Part shown: positions 1-7,360 of the stretch, in pieces
Layout: each line of letters starts with the position of its first letter
Numbering within the stretch: the stretch's first letter is position 1
Source: Spirogloea muscicola
Taxonomy: Eukaryota; Streptophyta; Zygnematophyceae; Spirogloeales; Spirogloeaceae
Length of the DNA stretch: 10,439 nucleotides
Assembly: GCA_009602725.1 (NCBI GenBank)
Contig: WELB01000079.1
Location: 311,439-321,877, forward strand
Direction: 5' to 3'
Notes under the pieces: generated by a model
Told to the model about the DNA's origin: nothing
Seen by the model: only the letters and a program-made list of their open reading frames with translations
Databases searched by the model: none
Position numbers and translations under genes: made by a program

Positions 1-1518
1 GCCGCTCTCGGCCCTGGCAGTGGCGGGCGCAGCTTTACCGACCTGCTCAGCGCCGCCATGCCGGAGCTGAACGGCGCCTCGCCGCTGTCGCTGGACAGCC
101 TGCTGCCCGTGCCGCTGCCGGCCAGCGGGTGAGTCCAGGCAACGGTCGAGTACTGCTTTCCTGTTGCTGCCCTGGGCGGTCTTGTCATGGCCATGGCCTC
201 CCAGCGACAGTCGACCAGCAGCTTCCTGAAAGCCGTGTTGTCATCGTTGGGGTGGCATTGGCTCAGGGCCGTCAGCGAGGAGGCGGCGACCATGAGCTCG
301 GAGAGCGACCACCCGAGCACAAGCGACGGCGGAAGCCCGCTCAAAGCCGGCGCTTGGACGCCTAGAGCCGGAGGCGCTCGCAGCGACGGCGGCGGCAATG
401 CCGTGCCGCAGCCGCCAGCAGGCGGCGGAGATGGCAGTGGCGGCGGGGGAGGCGGAGGCGGCGGCGGAGCAGGGAGTGCCGGCAGCAGCAGCCAGCGGCG
501 CAGCACGGGGTTCCGCGGCGTGCGGCAGCGCACGTCGGGGCGGTGGATCGCCGAGATCAAGGACACGATACACGGCGTGCGCCGCTGGCTGGGCACGTAC
601 GACAGCGCCGAGGCCGCGGCGGCGGCGTACGACGCAGCGGCCCGCGAGATCCGCGGCACTGGCACGCGCGTCAACTTCCCTAGCGCCTGCGGCGAGGGCA
701 GCGGCCTCGGCCGTGGCAGCAGCCCCTCTAACGCCCTGCTGCCGGACGGCGGCGGAGACGGCCATGGCGAGGGCAGCAGCGGCGGCAGCGGAGGCCGTCC
801 TTTGGCGGGCTCCGCTGCCGACTCTGCCGCCGCTGCCACGGCCGCTCCCTCGGCAGTCACCGGCGGCGAAGCTGGAGCGGCCGAGCACGGCGGCTGGGCG
901 TTGCCGATCAAGCCCGCGCCACTGCTGCCGCCGCCGGCCTCGCCGCCATCAGCCAAGCGCGTGTGCTTCCGGCCGACCGCAGCGGCGCCGCCGCCGCCCT
1001 CGCCGCTGCCGTGGACCGTGGCTAGCCTCGTCGCACCGCCCCCGCCGTCGCTGGCCGCCGCCGCCGCCGGCGTCTCCTCGCCGACGGTCCAGAGCCCCTA
1101 CCTCATGCGGTGGCCATCCGGATTCTTCCCCGCGCCGCCGATCTCGGCGTTCTCGCCTGCGGGCCCTCTGCGCGCGCCGCCGCCGCCACCGCTGCCGCTC
1201 CTGCCGCTGACGCAGCAGGCGGAGCTGCTGGGCGCCGGCAACGTCGCCGCCAAGAGCGCCTTCTTCCACTTCGCGCCCATCGGCTCCCCCGTCGAGCAGA
1301 GCCGCAGCCCGTCCTCGCTGCCGCCGCCACCGCCACCGCCGCCGCCGCAGCCGGCTGCCGCCGTGGAGGCAGCGGTCGCTGCCGAGGCGGCGACCGCCTC
1401 GGAGGCAGCCGCCTCTGCTGATCCGGCGTCTGCGCCTGCGCGCGGCTGCAAGGAGAAGCCGGCATTCGTGTTCAATGACGGCAACATGGGCATCAGCCAC
1501 AACTGGCTGTCCTTGTGA
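1..1518 (+). CDS. AP2/ERF-domain transcription factor, 3' part of gene (5' end outside window)
   Basis: Probable sequence-specific nuclear DNA-binding regulator. I model join(1..128, 267..1518): 459 residues in the window, stop TGA at 1516-1518. Frame 1 is open from base 1, so earlier exons or the start lie to the left. Bases 129-134 are a consensus donor GTGAGT; an in-frame TGA at 130-132 means the intron must be removed. CTCAG at 262-266 is a phase-matched acceptor. One AP2 domain lies at 508-681, with [24 protein letters not shown] and [12 protein letters not shown] in order, ending VNFP. There is no B3 or second AP2 domain, so it is ERF-like rather than RAV or AINTEGUMENTA-like. The flanks are low-complexity: a glycine run before the domain, alanine and proline runs after it, and a small basic patch (AKRVC) near 952-966. 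The first segment ([16 protein letters not shown]) could be an activation region; that is inference. Alternative: a separate start at ATG 292. The family call is firm; targets are unknown. Confidence 0.88.
129..266 (+). other. Intron of the AP2/ERF gene (138 nt, phase 2)
   Basis: The donor is GTGAGT at 129-134 and the acceptor AG at 265-266 (GGCTCAG|G). Splicing leaves two bases of a codon (GG) that are completed by G267, giving Gly followed by [12 protein letters not shown] second acceptor, GTCAG ending at 275, is also in phase and would drop three residues. The intron is a multiple of three, but retention would terminate translation at the TGA at 130-132. Confidence 0.75.
508..681 (+). other. 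AP2/ERF DNA-binding domain (about 58 residues)
   Basis: The codons from 508 to 681 encode a full-length AP2 domain: the N-terminal three-strand sheet (FRGVRQR, then GRWIAEIKD, then RRWLGTY) followed by the amphipathic helix ([18 protein letters not shown]) and the closing NFP. The conserved arginines and tryptophans that contact DNA in plant ERFs are present. At the position where land-plant DREBs carry V and ERFs carry A (W-x-AEI), this protein has I, with D following in IKD. The wording WIAEIKDT with RxWLGT is closest, from memory, to the RAP2.11/ERN-type ERFs of land plants, but a phylogeny is needed before a subgroup is assigned. Confidence 0.93.
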
Positions 1519-2389
1519 GAGCCTGAGAAGGCTGAGACTGCCAGACCCCCAGTGGTCGCGAACGCCACGGCCAGTGGAGCTCAATGCGACCGCCAGCCAG
1601 ACTTGTGCCTCGCTGTACATTCTTCCCAGATCAGCTACGACGCTCAGACCACCCGCGGAGCCAGCGGTTGCGCAAACCAGCCATTGGCTGTCCCTCTCTG
1701 CTGAGGGTCAGCCAACCTCCACTATGCCACGATCACAGCCATCAGCATTACTTGATAGAGTCCCGATGTCTGTGATGCCGTGCGCCTGTTCATCCCCACA
1801 ACAGCTCCACTCCGTCGTTTGCTTTCTCCATGCCATGAGAGCGTCGCTGGCCGGGCCGCATCTGGCCCATGGCACGTGCCACATTATCCTTTGATGCCGT
1901 TAATGATGTGGATGTCAGCTGGTCTTGGCTTGGGCCTGGAGCTCCTCCTGGCAGCATTGCGGCCGCTACCGTCTTAAGTCGTGGCCCCAATCTCGGATAT
2001 CAGTCGCTTTTTGGGCCTCAGGCGCTGCTCATTGGCCTGCTCGCCTCTGATGGTGCGGCTTATGTACGTAGGTACTGCGATCAGAGATTAGCGTTAGGAA
2101 AACAGGCTAGGTCATAGCGTGAACAAGAGCAGCAAGACCACCTGCAGGTCTTCTGTAGCTGCTGCCACGCTGTATCCCGTATGCGGCAAGAGATATAGGA
2201 CTACTAGTCTTCTACTATACTTCTGTGCTGCACCAAACCAATCAGCAAGGGGTTTAGAAGTCAGCACGAGCCGTCATACAAGTGCAGCTGGATTTGCAAA
2301 TGCACGCAGCGCGGGGATGCACCAATTGCTCTCTTGTGGAAAAAGGGCTCTCCGAGCTACCAGTGGTCACCGCTCTCTGCCGTGAGGAT

Positions 2390-2394
2390 CTTAC
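2390..2394 (-). terminator. Putative TGTAA poly(A) signal for ALG1
   Basis: TTACA on the + strand, i.e. TGTAA on the - strand, is the first such motif downstream of the ALG1 stop codon at 3141. It would give a 3' UTR of roughly 750 nt, overlapping antisense with the last part of the AP2 transcript. Candidate only. Confidence 0.3.
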
Positions 2395-2537
2395 AGAAGC
2401 AGACGCTGTCATAGTCCATCCAGAGAGCCAATTTGAGTCATTGCAGCACCTTTCTCCCGATCTGGGTTTCCGAGGTGGGGCTCTGACTGGACTTGCCTAG
2501 AACTTGATGAGAGCAGAGGACCTGGACCTCAACTGTG

Positions 2538-2542
2538 TGTAA
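2538..2542 (+). terminator. Putative TGTAA poly(A) signal for the AP2/ERF gene
   Basis: TGTAA within ACTGTGTGTAACCAC. It is the only + strand TGTAA I found between the AP2 stop codon and this point. The 5-mer is common by chance, so this is a candidate only. Confidence 0.35.
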
Positions 2543-2560
2543 CCACACTTGCCAAATTCT

Positions 2561-3140
2561 TATGTGACAGGTGTGCAGCCCAACAAAGGCCAAGTGACGA
2601 GAATGTCGCTAGCGTACAAGAATGTTATATACAGCAGAGTACCCACAACAAGGCACACACCAATTTTGTCTAATACGCAGGGCGGGCATGGTGCCGAGGG
2701 GCACCAATCTGGCATGCCGCACAGGTGTGCAGACTTCTGGTAGTTGGAAAAAGTCGACCACTAGACATGGCGTCTTGGGTGACAGCACTTAGCTGGCCCC
2801 CCTGCCAGAGATCAAAGGCCCCTTCCACTTCAGATGCCTCCTCACTTGGTCTTGGCGCAGCTGCCTGCTCTTGGCCTCTAACTGCAAAGCGCAGTACTCC
2901 ACACACGTTCGTCAGAACCTATGGCAATGGCACTTATCTCTGAGAGCATTTCACAGTTCGGATTACTGGATCATCCAAATGTCTACAGTAAATGGCAGTA
3001 GTGCGAGCCCCTGTTCCTTACCTGCACCCGTCCAGGCGTCTACTTCATGGCTAGGAATGAAGCAAGAAAGGGTCTATCTTGAACCATCACTGAAGCGAAT
3101 ATCTTGAGTCTGTCCTGAGCTAATGACCGAGGGGACATCA
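2561..3140. other. Convergent intergenic stretch / ALG1 3' UTR, no gene seen
   Basis: This lies between the two converging genes. I looked on both strands for coding bias, tRNA-like boxes, repeats and hairpins and found only short, unbiased open frames. It most probably holds the ALG1 3' UTR on the - strand. Confidence 0.5.
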
Positions 3141-4724
3141 TCAATGGTGGTGGCGACGCACCTCTTGAAGAACGGGGAGGACATTCAGTTCCCACTCTTG
3201 GGGCCACCTGCGCTCTTCGCCGCTCCTCGCCGCTCCCTTGGCCAGCGAGCTCAGCAGATTGCACGCACCTGGGAAGCCCCTGAAGACATCCTGCACATGA
3301 TGGCAGGCACAATCTGTCCCTCAAAGGTCTGTATCAACAAACTGGCAATAAATTCATGCAGTTCTCATCTCAGTCTAAACAAGCCAAATGATGACAGTCC
3401 TACTTCTCATGCTGCTCTAATCCCTGTGCTCTATACCAGCACATGTGTCTGCCGCTGATCTCTTGACAGTGGTTTGAACACAACTCCCAAAGCTGCACTC
3501 ACCAAGAGCTGCTGAGCAAGCTCAGAGGATGAGGAGAAGAGGAGCCCATTCTGGTGATTCTGTACAAGCTCCCCAATGCTGTGATTTGAGAAGCAATCTG
3601 CGTCAGTGTGGTCAGCAAGCTCAGGAGGATGACAAGTGCGAGGCCGTCCTGGGCAGTACACCTGGCTTTGATGCCAAAGTTCCCGGGTGGTTATCGACCT
3701 CATCCACCCCTCTTCAACCCGTAAGACCTTAGCTTGCAAATGTGAGCAGGAAATGCGACGCACCAGGAGTACGCCGCTGCGCAAACTGGCAATCCGCACC
3801 CAAACATGTCCACAACCTGGGCGAGCAGCAATGCAGATTGGCACTGACCCTCAAACCCTCTTCTTTAGCAAGAAGGAGAGCCAATCCATGTGTCATGCTG
3901 ACAATGGCCAAACCGCGTGATAGGCAGCACACTGTGCAATCTCTAGCGATGGGCCCAATATTGCAGGAGATATATATCATGAGCAGGTCCAGAGGCTAGT
4001 GGTGCCTTATGATCCTTGACTGCCGTTGCTGCACATGCTGCACTGACCTTCATGGGAAGGTCCAAGCCAGAGGAAGAAGTGTGCAAGCTAACTCCAAGGT
4101 CAGCCGAGCCTGCAAGTGAAGCAGGCTGAGCTATGCTCAAGCTTGGCAGGCTCACAGCTGATCGCAACCCAGCAGTATCGGCCTGCCTGGGACATCTGCG
4201 TGTGTTCGTCATCAGCAGTCAACAGCTCAGTGATGCTACTCACCAAGGAGGACGGGGTAGTCTGCAGGCGACAGCCAGAGCGTCCGGAACGCCACTCTCC
4301 GAAGCCGCATCTTCTTGATGCGCTCCTCGTACATGGCCTTCTGAGGGCCCTTCCCTGGCAGCTCACACCACCAGAGAGCGACGAGCAATCCTGCCGTCAG
4401 AGCTGGCCACAAGAGCGACGCAGCAACACATGCACCGATGGCCTGCGCAATTTTTACATATAGATGAAACCTTAAGCCTAAGCTAAAGGACTAATTATGT
4501 CTGTTAAGCTCTCAGATATATAGTGCATATATAACACACCAGTGATGATGAAGAGGAGCCGTGGAAAAGGGCACTTGGGGCCCCCGATATGTGGGCGGGG
4601 GTCCAGGAGCGCGCCCCCCTCGTCCGCCCCAGCCGCAGGGTCTCGCTCGCCAAGCAGCGCCGCGACTCGCCTATCGTACATCAGGCCCGCCTCCAGCAGC
4701 AGCCCAAAGTCCTCATCACATGTC
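3141..4724 (-). other. ALG1: ALG1 exons 9-14 (C-terminal GDP-mannose-binding half)
   Basis: Exon 9 (4540-4724) carries TCDEDFGLLLEAGLMYDRRV and ends LLFIIT. Exon 10 (4244-4354) gives GKGPQKAMYEERIKKM and WLSPADYPVLL. Exon 11 (4048-4109) gives SADLGVSLHTSSSGLDLPMK. Exon 12 (3764-3816) gives VVDMFGCGLPVCAAAYS. Exon 13 (3503-3578) gives IGELVQNHQNGLLFSSSS. Exon 14 (3141-3290) gives DVFRGFPGACNLL and RRWPQEWELNVLPVL, then VRRHHH and TGA. These are the most conserved blocks of the family. A donor-like GTGCGT sits just before VRRHHH, so one further tiny exon cannot be excluded, but the reading frame closes naturally. Confidence 0.88.
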
Positions 4725-7144
4725 CTGGCCACCATGAGTCCAAGGTCCCAGAGCAAGAATTGTCTTGATCAAGATTGGAGATAGACCATCCAGCAGTCCA
4801 AGATAACAGCTAAAAGAGTGGAGATTGTGATATGAAGACGATGCCCATGAGCAAAGCCTCACCAGCTCGTGCTGCTGACAATGACCGCAGGTCGGCCTTC
4901 GCGCAGCATCACGTGGCCCTCCTCCGTGGCACTGCTGTCAGCCGTCGCCCCCATGCGCGTCCACGTTGTGACAAGGCTGTGCTGCACGATCGGCAGCACA
5001 TAGCCGAGGTCCTCAAGTGCGTCCCAATCCTGAGCGAGGACTGACGCACCCGGCTCCAGCATGTCCGATGGCTGCTCGACCAGCGCCTTGCCCAGGAGGT
5101 CGGCGCCCGCATCCCAGCCGGCGGGCACGCCACTGTGAGGCACCACTCTCGAGGGGCCCACGCCGCCCGGTCGAGTGCTGCTGCTGCTGCAGCTGCCGCC
5201 CTCATCGCTGCACCCGCCTGTCGACAGCACCTCCGTGGGATCCAGGTCCAGAACATTCGTGCAGCAATCTTGGATGTCGGCTGGCTGCGTCAGCGCCTCG
5301 CTCAGGCTGCTGAAAAGCTGTGCGGTGGACAACGTGGTCAGCGCCCAACTGCTGCACGAGATGCTGATCGTGCTCCTTGAGTGTTGAGGACCTTCAGTGG
5401 GATTTCTCATTCACAGTGTATGGTCAAGCTCCCCTATGCAGTTCTGCTGGTCGGGCCCCACCTTATGCGTCTCGGTGAGGCTCGCAGGGTGGAAGTGCGC
5501 CGGCGGTTTGTCGTACAAGACTGTCGCGCTGCGGACAGCAGTGAACGCTCTGGAGATCAGCATCCATAGCTCAAAGCGCGGCCTCGGGCTTGCAAACCTG
5601 AACACAAGCAACAGGATTCTCCACCACCTGCCTGCACAGAGTAAGAGAGGAGCGCCCTACCTGATCGCCCAGTTCTCGGCCAGCTCGTGCTGCATGGCCT
5701 TGGTCACGCACAGGTGCGCATCGGCAAGCCGCCCGTACCGCCGCTCATACCTGGCCCCCAACAAACCCCCCCCCCCCCCCCCCCCTCCCCTCCTCGCAGC
5801 CTCAGCGGCCTCCAATGCAGTCTTGCATACTGACTCCAATTAGTGAAAGTCAGTCCTCTGACGAAATTGCATTGCACTGATCCACCTGTGCGTTGCTATG
5901 TAGTAGAGGTGTACAGGGGTGCGTGGTGACCCGCCATGCAATGCCTGGCAGCAACAGGGGCCGAGGCTTACCACCGGTGAATCCGCACGAGCACGTGGCG
6001 GGGGCCAAGGCGCAGGCCCAGCAGCGTGTAGCCGAAGTTGTGCCAGTCGATGAGCATGGCCGCGCTCCGCAGCCAGCACGCTAGCATCACGACCGTCAGC
6101 GTCGGTATAGATGGCGGGTTCTGCGGCGACAGCCACAGCAGGTTGACCGCAGGCGCTCCTTCAGGTTCCGACGACAGTGGCGGAGACGGCAATGCTGCCA
6201 GATATAGCCAGCGGCACTTGTTGCCCTTGCAGGCAGAAAGCATGTACTGGCGAGCATGCTCGTGGTATGCAACGGCGATGACCTGAAGTACAATGACGTC
6301 GGGCTTGGCAATGGTCACACATAGAGTCCAGAGCAGCGCCCCGACTTGCACGGCCAGCTTGAGAGGCAGGGCCAGCAGGTAGACGGCCCGGGGGAGCTTT
6401 GCTGGGAACGGCGCCGCCTGCGACAGCCACATGGGAGGACTGAGATCCCAACGACGGTGGTGAAGGTGGCAGTGACTGCGCCGCCACCAACATGTGGCAA
6501 AGAGGGCGGTGCTCCACCAGCAAGTGCAGGCGAATCCTGGGGTGGGCGGCCAGCGCCGCATGCGGCTCTGCCCCTGCAACGACAGCGGCGTCGGCACTGA
6601 AAGCTCAGCTCGCCGCCGCCGCTGGGCTAGTGCTGTGCCTCAGGAGGCTGCACTTTGGAGCACAGGCTGCGCCGCTGACGCATGGTGAACTGGCCAAGCA
6701 CAGCACCGCCAATTGCACAAGACAAGGCGAGCGAGGAAACGGGCAGCAGTCGTCGGGCGGGAATGGATTCGGATGGCCGACCGGCAAACCCGACGACGTC
6801 CACCTCGAGGCCCGCCTGCGGAGGCGGTCAGCAGCGGTGGCGGCTGAGCTCGGACTCAGTGCGTGCCAGCGTGCGGCGCCTCGACCCAAAACCCAGAAAT
6901 GGAACCCCTGAATCCCCTTAACCCTTAAGCCTAACCACCGAGCCTGGCGGCATTGCGCAGAGCGCAGCTCGCTGGCGGCCTCGGCAAGTGGGGAAGCCGA
7001 GGCGGCGCAGCGATGGCGACAGACCTGGTCCGCCAGCGACATCGCGTGGTACTGCATGCGGGGGCTGCGCCCGACGTCGCCCAGCACCACCACCGCGGCC
7101 CGCCGCCACGGGCGGCCCGGCGGCGCGGCGNCGGGCGCCGCCAT
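3141..7144 (-). CDS. ALG1: Chitobiosyldiphosphodolichol beta-1,4-mannosyltransferase (ALG1), complete, 14 exons
   Basis: This GT-B-fold enzyme (family GT33) transfers the first mannose from GDP-mannose to GlcNAc2-PP-dolichol on the cytosolic face of the ER. Proposed exons in transcript order: 7144-7025, 6815-6782, 6573-6518, 6417-6283, 6120-5972, 5750-5661, 5528-5462, 5317-4863, 4724-4540, 4354-4244, 4109-4048, 3816-3764, 3578-3503, 3290-3141. They sum to 1743 nt, 580 residues plus stop, and every junction is in phase with GT...CAG borders. Signatures in order: GDVGRSPRMQYHA (22-34), QNPPSIPTL (115-123), IDWHNFGYT (139-147), CVTKAM (179-184), YDKPPAHF (200-207), SSTSW (365-369), DEDFG, ITGKGPQK, HTSSSGLDLPMK (477-488), VVDMFGCGLPVC (489-500), NGLLF (516-520). 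It is about 90-115 residues longer than the family norm because of an insertion in exon 8. The N-terminal membrane anchor seen in animal homologues is absent. Identity is near certain; some borders, mainly of exon 3 and the C-terminus, are less sure. Confidence 0.94.
4863..5750 (-). other. ALG1: ALG1 exons 6-8 (inter-domain region with large insertion)
   Basis: Exon 6 (5661-5750) gives YERRYGRLADAHLCVTKAM and ends in NWAI. Exon 7 (5462-5528) gives ATVLYDKPPAHFHPASLTETHK. Exon 8 (4863-5317) starts LFSSLSEAL, aligned to the LF.KLG segment of homologues, and ends RPAVIVSSTSW. Between these anchors lie about 130 residues, far more than in animal or plant ALG1. They are rich in Ser, Gly, Asp and Glu, with one more structured-looking patch (DALEDLGYVLPIVQHSL). 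The splice joins give phases 2, 0 and 2 with acceptors CCAG, GCAG and ACAG. The residue at the exon 6/7 join becomes Ser where homologues have Arg. Confidence 0.85.
5766..5785 (-). repeat. G20 homopolymer in ALG1 intron 5 (C20 on + strand)
   Basis: Twenty uninterrupted C on the + strand, followed by T, CCCC, T and CC. On the transcribed strand this is a G20 tract 16-35 nt upstream of exon 6, where a polypyrimidine tract is usually found. It is likely length-variable and prone to sequencing error. Confidence 0.95.
6121..6282 (-). other. ALG1 intron 4, in-frame and stop-free (162 nt)
   Basis: Borders are CTTCAG|GTCATC and GCCGCAG|AACCCG. The intron is a multiple of three, phase 0, and contains no stop in the ALG1 frame, so exons 4 and 5 form one continuous open frame through it. 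Splicing is inferred because VLQ and NPPSIP are directly adjacent in all ALG1 proteins I can recall. Confidence 0.75.
7131..7131. other. Ambiguous base N inside ALG1 codon 5
   Basis: The N falls in a G-N-C codon (Ala, Asp, Gly or Val) in the poorly conserved N-terminus of ALG1, within a GC-rich run. It does not disturb the frame. Confidence 0.97.
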
Positions 7145-7287
7145 GGCCGCCGCCCCGGGCCCGGAGCGGGAGCGGGGAGCCCGGCTGGCGCGCAAGCTGA
7201 TCGGCCCCAGGGCTGGGCTCCACCACCTCTTGCGGGGAGGCCGAGGTATGACTGCTGCCCATGGGTCTCGTCGGGGTCCGGGCGCCC

Positions 7288-7310
7288 AGTGACCACTTAA
7301 AGTGGTCACT
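7288..7310. repeat. Perfect palindrome, 11-bp arms with 1-nt centre
   Basis: The arm AGTGACCACTT (7288-7298) is followed by one A and then its exact reverse complement (7300-7310). The inner unit GTGGTCAC recurs in direct orientation at 7338-7345, on the far side of the tandem repeat. It could be a paired binding site for a dimeric regulator or a hairpin in the ALG1 5' leader. Confidence 0.9.
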
Positions 7311-7340
7311 TGAGTGAGTGAGTGAGCGAGTGAGTGAGTG
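7311..7340. repeat. Tandem tetranucleotide repeat (TGAG/GAGT), about 7.5 units
   Basis: TGAG units run from 7311 to 7340 with one interruption (GCGAG in place of GTGAG). On the ALG1 coding strand this is (CACT)n. It is flanked on both sides by GTGGTCAC copies. Confidence 0.9.
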
Positions 7341-7342
7341 GT

Positions 7343-7348
7343 CACGTG
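7343..7348. promoter_or_regulatory. CACGTG (G-box) overlapping third GTGGTCAC copy
   Basis: CACGTG within GGTCACGTGAG. G-boxes bind bHLH and bZIP factors in the green lineage. It lies 199-204 nt upstream of the ALG1 start codon. One 6-mer is weak evidence on its own; the interest is in its overlap with the repeated GTGGTCAC unit. Confidence 0.4.
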
Positions 7349-7360
7349 AGTGGCGAGCGA

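Larger units (their letters stand above)
1519..2560 (+). other. Probable 3' UTR of the AP2/ERF gene
   Basis: After the stop at 1518 the sequence drops in GC content and holds no open frame with the strong GC3 bias of the neighbouring exons. I see no RNA gene or mobile element here. The first + strand TGTAA (the poly(A) signal common in green algae) is at 2538-2542, which would make a 3' UTR of about 1 kb, long but plausible for green algae. The extent is inferred. Confidence 0.45.
5972..7144 (-). other. ALG1: ALG1 exons 1-5 (N-terminal GT-B half)
   Basis: Exon 1 (7025-7144) starts at ATG 7144 and ends SLADQ. Exon 2 (6782-6815) is 34 nt, encoding AGLEVDVVGFA plus one base. Exon 3 (6518-6573) carries AEPHAALAAHPRIRLHLL. 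Exon 4 (6283-6417) begins AAPFPAKLPRAVYLL and holds a hydrophobic stretch (VYLLALPLKLAVQVGALLW) likely to sit on the ER membrane. Exon 5 (5972-6120) carries NPPSIPTL and DWHNFGYT. Donors are GTCTGT, GTCGGC, GTGGAG, GTCATC and GTAAGC; introns are 209, 208, 100, 162 and 221 nt. The exon 3 end is ambiguous: a second phase-compatible donor (GTGGCG) would end it at 6488 and add ten residues. I chose 6518 because its spacing to QNPPS fits homologues better. Confidence 0.82.
7145..7360 (-). promoter_or_regulatory. Upstream region of ALG1 (5' UTR / probable proximal promoter)
   Basis: This is the sequence directly upstream of the ALG1 ATG. It is GC-rich near the start codon, with no TATA box that I can see. 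It contains a palindrome, a GAGT/ACTC repeat (pyrimidine-rich on the coding strand) and a CACGTG box, 145-205 nt upstream of the start codon. Assignment as promoter rests on position only. Confidence 0.4.

Noticed and set aside
187-291. Start of the AP2 protein at ATG 187, giving a 443-residue single-exon gene
   Set aside because: Bases 129-266 have clean donor and acceptor signals, and the upstream frame (1-128) joins in phase. The residues from 187 to 266 are then intronic.
241-888. Long open frames antisense to and overlapping the AP2 coding exon (also around 949-1620 and 398-1210)
   Set aside because: Expected shadows of a very GC-rich exon; their products are repetitive Ala/Arg strings without domains.
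1519-3140. Possible small RNA gene or extra protein gene between AP2 and ALG1
   Set aside because: No tRNA boxes, no strong hairpins noticed and no open frame with the local codon bias; UTR sequence explains it.
3263-3269. Donor-like CCCAG|GTGCGT inside ALG1 exon 14
   Set aside because: The frame continues with GACNLLSSL and RRWPQEWELNVLPVL, which fits the ALG1 C-terminus, so this site is probably not used.
6492-6911. Plus-strand frames across ALG1 exons 2-4
   Set aside because: They are antisense to exons and introns whose minus-strand products carry the ALG1 signatures.
6910-6940. Telomere-like CCCTTAACCC / CCTAACC motifs in ALG1 intron 1
   Set aside because: Only two or three degenerate units in the middle of an intron, not a tandem array of any known algal telomere repeat.
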